NCBI GenBank assembly: GCA_964219355.1
Contig: CAXPOZ010000005.1
Coordinates: forward strand, 124,001 to 188,000
Length of the DNA stretch: 64,000 bases
Source of the DNA: Parvularcula sp964219355
GTDB taxonomy: Bacteria > Pseudomonadota > Alphaproteobacteria > Caulobacterales > Parvularculaceae
Reading direction: 5' to 3'
Below are positions 32,631 through 42,400 of the stretch, piece after piece. The notes below the pieces were generated by a model. That model saw only the letters and a program-made list of their open reading frames with translations, made no database searches and was not told the DNA's origin. Every line of letters starts with the position of its first letter. The first letter of the stretch is position 1. The translations under genes were made by a program, and so were the position numbers.

Positions 32631-33221
32631 ATGACCGAACGTAAGAAACGAATTATCCTCGGTATTTCGGGCGCATCTGGTGCGGCTTATGCGCGCTCTT
32701 TGCTCGAACAGCTGGCAGGACTTGGCGCTGAGACGCATCTCGTCGTCAGCCGCGCCGGTCGGCTGACTGCCGCCTATGAAATGGGCGAAGGCTTCGAATA
32801 CGGTCCCGCACACGCAAGATACGGCATCAACGATGTCGGCGCCCCAATTGCGAGTGGCTCTTTCCTCACCGACGGCATGGTTATCGCGCCCTGTTCGGTG
32901 CGTACCATGTCGGAAATTGCGACCGGCGTGACCTCAACACTGCTGACCCGCGCCGCCGATGTGTGCCTGAAAGAACGCCGCCCTCTAGTCCTGATGGTGC
33001 GCGAGACGCCGTTTCATCTGGGGCATCTGCGGACGATGACCCAGCTAGCCGAAATGGGCGCGATCATCGCGCCGCCCCTGCCCGCACTTTATGCAGAACC
33101 GCAGACGGTCGAGGACATTGTCCGGCAGTCCGCCGCCAGGTGCCTCGAATTACTCGGTTTCGAACCGCCCGAAACAAAGCGCTGGGGCGAAGATATGGGA
33201 CCGGTCGCCGATGACGCCTGA
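32631..33221 (+). CDS. ubiX: UbiX-family flavin prenyltransferase
   Basis: A 196-residue flavoprotein. ILGISGASGAAYARSL (residues 9-24) is the phosphate/FMN loop. CSVRTMSEIATGVTSTLLTRAADVCLKERRPLVL is the UbiX/Pad1 signature, and RETPFHLGHLRTMTQLAEMGAII carries the conserved prenyl-phosphate site residues. It attaches dimethylallyl phosphate to FMN, making the prenylated flavin used by UbiD decarboxylase in ubiquinone synthesis. No UbiD is in the window. The ATG has no evident Shine-Dalgarno. The 3' end overlaps the next gene by 11 bases. Confidence 0.95.
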   Translation: MTERKKRIILGISGASGAAYARSLLEQLAGLGAETHLVVSRAGRLTAAYEMGEGFEYGPAHARYGINDVGAPIASGSFLTDGMVIAPCSVRTMSEIATGVTSTLLTRAADVCLKERRPLVLMVRETPFHLGHLRTMTQLAEMGAIIAPPLPALYAEPQTVEDIVRQSAARCLELLGFEPPETKRWGEDMGPVADDA

Positions 33222-33765
33222 GCGCGCCGCTGAAGATTTCTGGGAATGGTCGATTGAGGTCTATGCCCGGCCGGGGATGAAGGATGCACTCCTCAAACTG
33301 CAGGACCGCCATCACCTCAACGTCAATCTCATCCTCTGGGCGATCTGGGCGGCGCAGGCCGGCTGGAAGCTCGATGAGGAGAAGATCGAGGAGCTGACCC
33401 GCGCCGTCGATCAGTTCACGCGCTATGGTATCGAGCGCCTGCGTGAAGTCCGGCGCTATCTCAGCTCCCCCAAAAAAGGGTTTTCGGAGAGAGACCTTGG
33501 CGAGCTGCGCGATGAGCTTCTCGATGCTGAGATCAAAGGCGAAAGAATGGTCCAGACCCGCCTTGCCGTACTCACCGCGACGGTTGCTGGCGAGCGGGAA
33601 ACAATGGACCTCGACGACATCATGAGCGCTGCCCGGACTCATTTTGCGAATATTGGTCCGAGCCTTGAAAAACCGGTGCTTCTGGCCGATAGCCACGGAT
33701 TCGCGGCGGCAGGGGAACTCTTCGAAGAGGTCCTCCAGCTAGCGCTATCGGAGGAGACGGCATGA
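33211..33765 (+). CDS. TIGR02444 (DUF2390) conserved protein
   Basis: A 184-residue, mainly helical protein. The first 120 residues, with DFWEWSIEVYARPGMKDALLKLQD, LNVNLILWAIWAAQAGW and VRRYLSSPKK, match the TIGR02444/DUF2390 family of unknown function. The last 60 residues (NIGPSLEKPVLLADSHG on) are less conserved. The start at 33211 lies inside ubiX, and the stop overlaps the following DUF465 gene (ATGA), so the three are translationally coupled. Confidence 0.8.
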   Translation: MTPERAAEDFWEWSIEVYARPGMKDALLKLQDRHHLNVNLILWAIWAAQAGWKLDEEKIEELTRAVDQFTRYGIERLREVRRYLSSPKKGFSERDLGELRDELLDAEIKGERMVQTRLAVLTATVAGERETMDLDDIMSAARTHFANIGPSLEKPVLLADSHGFAAAGELFEEVLQLALSEETA

Positions 33766-34052
33766 CCGACAAAGAAGACGCTGAAGGACCGCGCCTTGTC
33801 GCGATAGATGGGGACGCTGCGGCCCGCTCGGATGAGCCCGAACCTCCTGAGGGTGCGAATGACGAGGCTTTGCGCATTCGCCTCACACAGCTCGAACAGG
33901 AGCACCGGGATCTCGATGTCGCCATCGAAAGCCTTGAAGAGCGCATGCCCTATGACCGGCTGACCATCCAGCGGCTGAAGAAGAAAAAGCTGATCCTGAA
34001 AGACGAGATCACGCGCATTCACGACATTCTGTTGCCGGACATTATCGCATGA
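33762..34052 (+). CDS. DUF465 (YdcH-like) protein with acidic N-terminal extension
   Basis: A 96-residue protein. Residues 1-35 are acidic and probably disordered. From LRIRLTQLEQEHRDLDVAIESL to the end it is the DUF465 coiled-coil pair, including LTIQRLKKKKLILKDEI. Function is unknown. Overlaps of four bases (ATGA) at both ends place it in one operon with TIGR02444 and the cyclophilin. Confidence 0.85.
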   Translation: MTDKEDAEGPRLVAIDGDAAARSDEPEPPEGANDEALRIRLTQLEQEHRDLDVAIESLEERMPYDRLTIQRLKKKKLILKDEITRIHDILLPDIIA

Positions 34053-34666
34053 CCTTCCTGACCGCCCTCTTCGCCAGCCTGATGCTGCTCACCGGCAGTA
34101 CGGTAGATGAGCCGGCCCCGAGCCATGCCCGGATCAAGACCTCGATGGGCGATATCGATGTTGAGCTTTATACGGAAGAAGCGCCCGTCACGACGGCCAA
34201 TTTCATCGAATATGCGACCAGCGGCTATTATGACCGTCTGGTCTTTCACCGCGTCGTCGCCGGCACGTTGATCCAGGGTGGCGGGTATACGAGATCGCTC
34301 TATCGGCGGCCGACAACGCTCGATCCCATCGTCAATGAGGCGACCAACGGCATCAAGAATGAACGCGGGACACTCGCAATGGCGCGCTACGCCGATCCTG
34401 ACAGCGCGACCTCGCAGTTCTTCATCAATCTCAAAGACAATCCGTTCCTCGACCGGACCGGCGAGGTCTACAAGAAAGATGCAGGCTATGCCGTCTTCGG
34501 TAAGGTGGTCGCCGGTATGGAAATTGCAGATGCCATCGGCATGGTGGAGACCGGCCCTGCCGAGGGGGAAATCTTTTTCGAGAAGGACGTGCCGGTCGAA
34601 CCGGTGGTCATTCTCCGCATCGATCCGATTTCGGCAGATGAGGTTGGCGCAACGGCAGGTGAGTAA
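34049..34666 (+). CDS. Cyclophilin-type peptidyl-prolyl isomerase, exported
   Basis: A 205-residue protein with an N-terminal hydrophobic signal (FLTALFASLMLLTGS), so the enzyme acts in the periplasm. The cyclophilin core includes TTANFIEYATSGYYDRLVFHRV, GTLIQGGGYT, with the catalytic arginine of FHRV, and ATSQFFINLKDNPFLD. It catalyses cis-trans isomerisation of proline bonds during protein folding, as PpiA does. It is coupled at both ends: ATGA with DUF465 and TAATG with ppk2. Confidence 0.93.
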   Translation: MTFLTALFASLMLLTGSTVDEPAPSHARIKTSMGDIDVELYTEEAPVTTANFIEYATSGYYDRLVFHRVVAGTLIQGGGYTRSLYRRPTTLDPIVNEATNGIKNERGTLAMARYADPDSATSQFFINLKDNPFLDRTGEVYKKDAGYAVFGKVVAGMEIADAIGMVETGPAEGEIFFEKDVPVEPVVILRIDPISADEVGATAGE

Positions 34667-35580
34667 TGGCCAAGGGGGAAGACGTTCCCGGCGAAGAAGA
34701 GAGCCGCGCCGTCCAGCTTGATCTTGGCGGCAAGTTCCGCATTTTCGATATCGACAATCCGGACCTGCCCAAATGGATCGATAAGGCCCGAGTCACTTCG
34801 GGCGGTTATCCGTATGATGAGCGCCTGCCGAAAAAGGCTTATTATCGCGCGCTCGAAGCCCTCCAGATCGAACTCGTCAAAGTCCAGTCCTGGCAACAGG
34901 CAACCGGCGCGCGCGTCCTTTCCCTGTTCGAGGGACGGGATGCGGCAGGCAAAGGCGGCTCGATCAAGACCACGCGGGAGTTCCTGAACCCCCGGAATGC
35001 ACGCATCGTCGCCCTGCCCAAGCCGACCGACCGTGAACGGACCGAATGGTATTTCCAGCGCTATGTGAAAGAACTGCCGGCGGGTGGTGAAATGGTTCTA
35101 TTTGACCGCTCCTGGTATAATCGCGCCGGTGTCGAGCCTGTCATGGGGTTCTGTACGCCCGACCAGCACAAGCAATTCCTCCGCGAAGTCCCTGGCTTCG
35201 AAGCTGCACTCGCGCGCGACGGCATCCATCTTTTTAAATTCTGGCTGGCCATCGGGCGCGAGACCCAGATGGAGCGGTTCCATTCGCGCCGCCATGATCC
35301 GCGCCGGACATGGAAGCTCTCCGGCATGGATATCGCCGCCCTGACCCGTTGGGATGATTATTCAAAGGCTCGCGACCTGATGCTGCGCACGACCCATACG
35401 GCGGTGGCGCCTTGGACTGTGGTGCGCATGAATGACAAGCGCCGCGGACGGCTCAACCTCATCCGTACCCTGCTCAAGCGCCTGCCCTATCACGGCAAGA
35501 ATGAGGATGCGATCGGTGAGATCGACCCTCTGATCGCCATGGATGGCGGCACGTTTGATGCGCCCTCATTCCAGCTTTAA
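34666..35580 (+). CDS. ppk2: Polyphosphate kinase 2 family protein
   Basis: A 304-residue PPK2 of class I length. Walker A is FEGRDAAGKGGSIK (about residue 83); the lid/Walker B region is LFDRSWYNRAGVEPVMGF (about residue 145). Further on are RFHSRRHDPRRTWKLS and WTVVRMNDKRRGRLN. It transfers phosphate between polyphosphate and nucleoside di- or monophosphates. The start overlaps the cyclophilin stop by one base. The stop overlaps the convergent zinc peptidase by four bases. Confidence 0.94.
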   Translation: MAKGEDVPGEEESRAVQLDLGGKFRIFDIDNPDLPKWIDKARVTSGGYPYDERLPKKAYYRALEALQIELVKVQSWQQATGARVLSLFEGRDAAGKGGSIKTTREFLNPRNARIVALPKPTDRERTEWYFQRYVKELPAGGEMVLFDRSWYNRAGVEPVMGFCTPDQHKQFLREVPGFEAALARDGIHLFKFWLAIGRETQMERFHSRRHDPRRTWKLSGMDIAALTRWDDYSKARDLMLRTTHTAVAPWTVVRMNDKRRGRLNLIRTLLKRLPYHGKNEDAIGEIDPLIAMDGGTFDAPSFQL

Positions 35581-36620
35581 GAGCCGCAAGCCTGCCGGAT
35601 CGTTTGGTGAATAAAGGCGAGCTTCTCCTCGACCGGGGTTGAAAGCACGAAGGGATAGAGGTCAGGCTGGCCCATGGAGCGGTTGACCGCATTGACAGCG
35701 ACCGTCACCTGCACCCAGTCCGCAATCAGCACACCGATCTCACCTGAGTGATAGGGATCGAAATCGAGCGACGCGCCCTCGACCTGAAAGCCATAGGACT
35801 GCGCCGTCTCCAGCCCGTCGACCATATGGATGTAATGCGCGAAGCTCTCCGCCCAGTCCTCCCATGGATGGGATGAGGCATATTCAGAGATAAACCGCTG
35901 GCGCCAGTCAGCGGGTGGGCCTTCCTTGTAATGACGATCAAGCGCTTCAGCGTAATCAACCTGTTCATCCCCGAACAGCGCACGGAAAGCCTCGACCCGC
36001 CCGCCATCACGGATCAGCCGGTCCCAGTAATAATGCCCGACTTCATGACGTAGATGCCCCACCGCCGTACGGTAGCGTTCCCCTAGCTGCGCGCGGCGGC
36101 GCTCGCGTTCGGCATCGTCGCCTTCAGCAACATTGATCGTGATACGGCCATTGTCATGCCCGGTCAGGACAGGAGTCACCGTGCCATCCGGCGCGATCTC
36201 ATCAGCCTTGAAATCAAAAATCAGCGCGCCCTCTTCGGCCTCCGCCGCCGTCGGTGCCCGCAGTCCCCAACGCAGGATCGAATAGAAGAGCTGCCGCTTG
36301 GCAAGTTCCAGTGCCCGCCAGCTTTCCAGATGGGTCACATCGCTCAAATCTGGGATCGTGTCATTGTGCCGACAGGCGACACAAAGAGGCTCAGGATCAG
36401 AGACCGGCACCAGCCAATTACAGGCCAGATGCTGCTGGTTACTGCACTGACGATAGGGCTGGGTTTTACCGTCCCCTTTGCGCCACATCTCCTGATCCGG
36501 GTCATAGGCGAGCATGGTGCTAAGTAGCGGCGCATAGCCCACCTGTCGGCGGCAGACGACGCATGTCGTGTTCCTGAAATGGAGTTCATTCCCGCAATTC
36601 GGGCAGTTCTGTCTCTTCAT
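35577..36620 (-). CDS. Putative zinc-binding metallopeptidase (COG4307/DUF2248)
   Basis: A 347-residue protein. The N-terminus has a zinc-ribbon, CPNCGNELHFRNTTCVVC, and a second cysteine group C-N-W and CVACRH (up to about residue 85). The gluzincin-like motif is LRHEVGHYYWD (about residue 190), with SSHPWEDWAESFAHYIHM supplying the third ligand near residue 255. It belongs to the conserved but uncharacterised zinc-binding metallopeptidase family. No signal peptide is seen, so it is probably cytoplasmic. The upstream ribosome site is weak. Confidence 0.88.
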   Translation of the reverse strand: MKRQNCPNCGNELHFRNTTCVVCRRQVGYAPLLSTMLAYDPDQEMWRKGDGKTQPYRQCSNQQHLACNWLVPVSDPEPLCVACRHNDTIPDLSDVTHLESWRALELAKRQLFYSILRWGLRAPTAAEAEEGALIFDFKADEIAPDGTVTPVLTGHDNGRITINVAEGDDAERERRRAQLGERYRTAVGHLRHEVGHYYWDRLIRDGGRVEAFRALFGDEQVDYAEALDRHYKEGPPADWRQRFISEYASSHPWEDWAESFAHYIHMVDGLETAQSYGFQVEGASLDFDPYHSGEIGVLIADWVQVTVAVNAVNRSMGQPDLYPFVLSTPVEEKLAFIHQTIRQACGS

Positions 36621-36673
36621 GTCCGCTCAACGCGCCAGTAGACTCATTGCTCCACGCCGGAACAATTTATTCC

Positions 36674-37594
36674 TCAATGCGACCTGTCCGCCAGCATATG
36701 GGCAAGGTCACGCAAGACAGCCGCCCGATCCCCGAACGGCGCCAGTGCGTCCTCGGCCTTTTTCGTCAGTAGGCCCACGCGATCCCGCGCACCCTCAAGT
36801 CCGAGCAGAGAGACGTAAGTTGCCTTGCCCGCCTCATCATCGGCACCCGCCGGTTTGCCGAGCGCTTCGGCGCTTTGCGTCACATCAAGGATATCATCGA
36901 CGACCTGAAACGCCTCGCCGACACTCGCCGCATAGGCGCGCAGGCGACACAGCTCATCCTCGCTGGCACGGCCAATGATCCCGCCCATGACTGCGGCGGC
37001 CTCGATCAACGCGCCGGTCTTGCGTTTCTGGATACCCGCTATTTCATCCTCAGTCAGTTGCCCGGGATAAAGATCCATCATCTGCCCGCCGACCATGCCG
37101 GCAGAGCCCGCCCCACGCGACAGCTCATAGACGAGCGCCGCCGCGACATCCGCAGAATAGGTGCTGGGGGCAGTTAAAACCATGAACGCATCCGTCAGCA
37201 GGCCGTCGCCTGCAAGGATCGCAATCGCTTCGTCATAGGCCTTGTGGACGCTCGGCTGGCCCCGACGGGTGTCGGCATCGTCCATCGCCGGCAGATCATC
37301 GTGGATCAGCGAATAACAATGGATCATCTCAATCGCCGTTGCGGCAGGCAGTGCCTGCGACTCTTCGACGCCGAAAAGACCCGCTGTTTCAAGTACAAGG
37401 AAAGGCCTTAACCTTTTTCCGCCACCTAGCGCGCCATGCGCCATCGCCTCCTGCAACCTCAGAAGCGCCGGAATGTCCGATTTTTCACTGAAAACAGTGC
37501 GAGAAAGCGCCTCAGAGACGATTTGCGCACGAAGCCTCAACATCTCTGTAATATTACTGCCCATGACCGGTGCATGTCCTTGATCTATGGTCAT
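36674..37594 (-). CDS. ispA: Polyprenyl (farnesyl diphosphate type) synthase
   Basis: A 306-residue all-helical trans-prenyltransferase. The first aspartate-rich motif is YSLIHDDLPAMDDADTRRG (about residue 95), the second QVVDDILDVTQ (about residue 235). GGGKRLRPFL supplies the pyrophosphate-binding lysine and arginine. The residues before the first motif match IspA, which condenses IPP and DMAPP into farnesyl diphosphate; geranylgeranyl product cannot be excluded. The start at 37594 is not certain: ATG 37564 is also possible and neither has a strong ribosome site. It is divergent from tamA by 58 bases. Confidence 0.9.
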   Translation of the reverse strand: MTIDQGHAPVMGSNITEMLRLRAQIVSEALSRTVFSEKSDIPALLRLQEAMAHGALGGGKRLRPFLVLETAGLFGVEESQALPAATAIEMIHCYSLIHDDLPAMDDADTRRGQPSVHKAYDEAIAILAGDGLLTDAFMVLTAPSTYSADVAAALVYELSRGAGSAGMVGGQMMDLYPGQLTEDEIAGIQKRKTGALIEAAAVMGGIIGRASEDELCRLRAYAASVGEAFQVVDDILDVTQSAEALGKPAGADDEAGKATYVSLLGLEGARDRVGLLTKKAEDALAPFGDRAAVLRDLAHMLADRSH

Positions 37595-37652
37595 CGTCAA
37601 GATCCGGCGGCAGAGGCAACGTCTTCGCGGGGCGCAAGTTTGAATTGGTATC

Positions 37653-39488
37653 ATGCGTGAGTTGAGACCCTGGACCCTGGCAGCCGGTGTGTGCCTGATC
37701 ATGGCCCCCGCCGCCGCTATCGCAGCAGCCGAACTTGATGTGGCCGTCGAGCTGACGGGCATCGAGAATGAGGCCCTGCGCAAAGAGATGCGGACCTTGA
37801 GCAAAGTGGCGCGGGGCAAGGAGACCTATACGGCCCTCGCCCCCCTGCGCCGCGCTGTCGAACAGGACGCGCGGGCCATCGAACGTGCCTTGCGTTCAAA
37901 AGGCTATTACGCCGCCAGCGTCGTTCCCGATATCAAGCGCACCGGGCTCGACGTCCGCGTCACGATTGCAGTCACGCCCGGCGAGAAATTCACGGTCTCG
38001 GACTATGTGATCATCTATGTCGACGAGCAGCCAAATGAGCGCCCAGCAGATTTTGCCGCCATCGGGAAAACCCCCAAAGGTGATCCGGCGGGCAAAAAAC
38101 TCGAAGAGTTGAGCGACGCCCTCGTCTCTCATCTTTGGAACAATGGCTATCCCGCGACCGAAGAGATCGAGCGGCAGGTCGAGGCCCGGTTTGAGGATTC
38201 GACCGCCACGGCGGTCTTCCGCCTGCGAACGGGGCCGCTTGCCACCTATGGTGATATCCGCACCGAGGGCCTGAAGCGCACCGATGCCGATTTCATCGCC
38301 GCGCATTTCCGACCCGCCGAAGGCGACATTTATAGCCGCAAGCAGATCGACAAATTCCGCACACGTCTCGCGGGCACCAGCCTCTTCCGTGAAGTCGCGA
38401 TTGAGCCCGCCCCGCCTGCAGCAGATGGACGGACGGACCTTCTCGTGACGGTCGAGGAGCGCAAGCACCGCACGATTGGCGCCGGGGTCTCCTTCGGCAC
38501 CGATGTCGGCATTGGCGCGACCGCAAGCTGGGAGAACCGTAATATCTTCGGCGGCGGCGAGCGTTTGTCTACGGAGCTCACATGGTCCGCCCCTGCACAG
38601 GATCTCGAAGTTATTTTCGAGGATCCCCTGCCGCGCTGGCCGGGGTCATGGAATACTAGTCTTCTTCTGGAGAATGAGACGACAGACGCCTTCGAAGCGC
38701 AAACCGCGACCGTCGGTGCCGGGGTCACCAAGAAATTCTTCGAGAGCAAATGGGAGCTCTCTGCCGGGCTTCGTTATACGATTTCGGACATCACGGATTT
38801 CTCGGATCCCGATTTCCCGGACGGGTTTGAGGAGACCTTCCAGACGGCAAGCCTGCCTTTCGCGGCCGCCTATAACAATGAGAACAATGCGCTGAACCCG
38901 ACCTCCGGCTATCGTCTGCGGGCGGAAGTCACGCCGTTCTTCGGCGATCTGCAGTTCAACCGCGCGGAGCTCTCTGCTGCCTCTCGGATCGGGTTTGGCG
39001 CCACCAAGCGCTTCCTGATTGCGGGCCGCGCGCGGATGGGCGCGACCATCGGCGCCAGCGGCACGGACCTTCCGGCAACGGAGCGTTTCTTTGCGGGCGG
39101 CGGCGGCTCGGTGCGCGGCTATGCCTTCCAGGAAGCCGGGCCTATCGACAGTGAGACCGGCAATCCGACCGGCGGCGCCTCTGTTGCCGAGGTCAATCTT
39201 GAAACCCGCTTTCGGGTTCAGGAGAAGATCCAGGTCGCTCTATTCGCAGATGGCGGCTCCGTATTTGAAAGCGAAACGCCTGATTTCTCCGGCGACTTCC
39301 TTGTAGGCGCAGGGGTGGGCGTACGGTATCTGACGCCCATCGGGCCGATCCGCCTTGATGTCGCGACCCCTCTCGACAAGCGCGAGATCCGAGGCCTGCG
39401 CGAGAATGAAGACGGCATGCTCGAAGAGCAGACGATTTTTCAGGATGATCCGATACAAGTCTATATCGCACTGGGGCAGCCTTTCTGA
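37653..39488 (+). CDS. tamA: TamA, BamA-family outer-membrane assembly protein
   Basis: A 611-residue Omp85-family protein. Signal peptide about residues 1-27 (AAGVCLIMAPAAAIAAA), POTRA domains from about 28 to 275 and a C-terminal 16-strand barrel from about 280, including the loop-6 motif RFFAGGGGSVRGYAFQ (about residue 475). It ends with a terminal phenylalanine, GQPF. It forms, with inner-membrane TamB, the translocation and assembly module for autotransporters and possibly lipid transport. The stop overlaps the tamB start by one base (TGATG). Confidence 0.95.
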   Translation: MRELRPWTLAAGVCLIMAPAAAIAAAELDVAVELTGIENEALRKEMRTLSKVARGKETYTALAPLRRAVEQDARAIERALRSKGYYAASVVPDIKRTGLDVRVTIAVTPGEKFTVSDYVIIYVDEQPNERPADFAAIGKTPKGDPAGKKLEELSDALVSHLWNNGYPATEEIERQVEARFEDSTATAVFRLRTGPLATYGDIRTEGLKRTDADFIAAHFRPAEGDIYSRKQIDKFRTRLAGTSLFREVAIEPAPPAADGRTDLLVTVEERKHRTIGAGVSFGTDVGIGATASWENRNIFGGGERLSTELTWSAPAQDLEVIFEDPLPRWPGSWNTSLLLENETTDAFEAQTATVGAGVTKKFFESKWELSAGLRYTISDITDFSDPDFPDGFEETFQTASLPFAAAYNNENNALNPTSGYRLRAEVTPFFGDLQFNRAELSAASRIGFGATKRFLIAGRARMGATIGASGTDLPATERFFAGGGGSVRGYAFQEAGPIDSETGNPTGGASVAEVNLETRFRVQEKIQVALFADGGSVFESETPDFSGDFLVGAGVGVRYLTPIGPIRLDVATPLDKREIRGLRENEDGMLEEQTIFQDDPIQVYIALGQPF

Positions 39489-42400
39489 TGCGCCGTATCC
39501 TGATATATCTCGGGATCGGGCTTACGGCGCTGGTCCTCCTCCTGCTCGGCACAGTGTTCGTCTTTCCGAAGACACCTGTTGGCCAGCGGATTATCGATTC
39601 CATCGCCCGGCCGCGGATCGAGCGCATTGTTGAGCAACAGCTTGGCAGTGACATCCGCTTCGAGCGGATCAGGGGCGCCCTGCCCGGCGAAATCATCATC
39701 TCCGACCTGTCACTCAGTCAGGAAGGAGAGGACTGGCTGACGGCGGACACGCTGACGCTTCGATGGTCACCGCTGGCTGCACTCAGCCGCGATATCCGCA
39801 TCGAGCTTCTTTCAGGCTCGAACATCATCCTCTATCGCGAGCCCGTCCTGCCCGAGCGACCTGAAAAGGATGAGCCGGCCACGGATAAAGACCGCAGCCT
39901 GTTCCCGCTGCCGAAAATTCTGGTCGGGGAATTCTCCGTCGACAGTTTCTCGATCCGTGAGCCCGTCTTCGGTGAGCGGTATGATCTGACCTTCAAGGGC
40001 CATGCGAAGACCGAAAATCGGCACGCCACGGCCAGCTTCGAGCTGGATACGACCTCTGATTCAGATTCCCTCCGCCTCGAGATGGATTATGACCGCGACC
40101 GGCTGCAACTGAGCGGCTCGGCGCTGAGTGCCCCGAACGGGCTGATCACCACGGCGCTAGGCGCGGAGGATACGGTCTGGTTTACGCTTGATGGCAGTGG
40201 ACCGCTTGATGACTGGCAGGGCACCATTGAGGGCGAGGCCGGCCTTTTTGGGGGACTTTCGGGCGACATTGGCGGCGATCTCGTCAGTTTCGAGGATGCG
40301 CGTTTCTCGCTCAATATCGTACCCGGCCCGCTCCTGCCCGAGACCAGCGCCACCATTGTGGGCGATGCACTCTATATTCGCGGCGATACGAAAGCGGCGG
40401 ATGACCGGATCGTCCTGACACTGAACGAAGCCCGCGCCCGGTTCGGAGAGATCGCGGGCACTGTCAGCCTGCCGATGAATGGCAAAGGAGTATACGAAGC
40501 CGATATCAGCGGAGAGCTGAGCAAAGCCCTCGCCGCCGATTATGACACGCCCATGCTGGCTGGTCCCGTCACCCTCAAGGGCCAGTTCGAGCGCGGGGAC
40601 ATCATGTCCTTTGCCGGTGAGCTTGAAACGAAACTCGCGCGCCTGACTGTCACGGACGGCACCTCCGGCGAAGAGATGCTCTTTACCGGGAAGATCGCGT
40701 TCGATGCCCGCGACATCCCTTTCTCCGCCGGACAGATCGATCCCATTCTTGCACAGGGTGGCCGGGTCAGCGGCGATCTCAGCGTCACGGATGATATTGC
40801 GGTCAGCCTGACCAATATGACGGGCCAGCTTGGCGCTGAAGGCCAGCGGATCACGCTCTCAGGCAATGCAGCCTATACCCATGAGACGGGCGCGGTCGAT
40901 GCGACCCTCGCCGGTAATCTCGGACCCGACGCCTTCGCCCTCCTCACCGGGCAGGCACTCTTTGCGGCCGATCTGCCCTACCGGTTAAGCGCATCAGGCA
41001 CGGCACAAGATGCAAAAGCCGACATGACGCTCCGCTTCCCGCAGGGCAGTTATGAGGAGATCAGCTTCACCCCGGGCACGCTGTCGGCGAACCTGACCGG
41101 CCTGCCGTCCAGGCCTGCTGGTACGATCCGCCTTCAGTCCTCGGATGAAAGCTATCGCGGCTATGCCGAGCTTGCGAGCACGGAGAACAGGATCGCCCTG
41201 CCGCGCCTGACCTTCACGGGCGGCAATCTCACCCTTGAGGGCAATGCCGCCTACCAGCCTGCTAATGGCAGCGCGGAGGCAAAGCTCGCACTGAACTCGC
41301 CGACCCCGACGACGCTCATCACCGGACAGACGATTGCCGGTGCCATGAATATCGACGCCAGACTTGATGGCAATACGGATAGTGTCGAGGCGACGGGCAC
41401 GCTGGAGCGCTTCCGTTATGGCGAATATGACATTGCCTCAGCCGAGTTCACGGCAGGCGGCACACTCGCCAATCTGCGGGCGGATGTGACAGCGCAAGGC
41501 GCCTATCTGCCCGGCGTCTATCTCGCAAAAGCCGATATCGGCACGGTCTGGCATCTCGATGGCGAGACCAGAAGCGCCGAGATCAATCGGCTTGTCGCGG
41601 CGGTTGATGAGGACACGGAGAAATCCCGCATCACGCTTATCTCGCCCACCCGCCTCACGCTGGGGGAGACGATCAGCCTGTCGCAGACACAGCTTGACTG
41701 GCTCGGCGACGGCGAAGTGACCGCATCGGGCAGTTTTGCCCCGACTCATTGGGTCGCCGACGTCTCGCTTGAAAGCGTTGAGCTGCCGCGCTTTACCTCG
41801 CCTGTGACCGGCACTTTCACTCTTGATACGAATGAAGAGACCCCGGCCCGCTTCACCGCCTCTGCCACGGCCTCGCCTGAGGAAAGCGATGACACCTATC
41901 GCCTTGCGGCGGAGGGGAACTGGTCCGGTGAGACCCTGACTTTCACCTCGACCATTGCACCGGAGGGTGGCCAGTCCTTTATCACTTCGGATGTCAAATG
42001 GCCGTTGCACCTGACACGGACGAATGGGCGCATCTCCATCGCCCGCCCGGAAGAAGAGATCAGCGGTACGGTCAGGGCCAAGGGCGATATCTCCCCGCTC
42101 TACGCCTTCATTCCGTCCGTCCCGCCTTATTTCACCGGCGAACTTGAGGGCGCAATCAATCTCTCAGGGACACCGAATGCGCCGCTGCTCGAGGGCCGCA
42201 TCAATCTCGCCGATGGCCGGTTCGAGGAACCCTCGATCGGCATCACCATGACCGAACTCACAGGCGTGATTGAGCTCGGCTACAGCACAGACAATGCACG
42301 GGGCCGCTTTGACATTGTCGGCGCCGGTGCCAGCGGACGCGATAAATCCGTCAATCTTCAGGGCACGGTGGAGTTGGCCGGAGACAAAAGCGCCGTCGAT

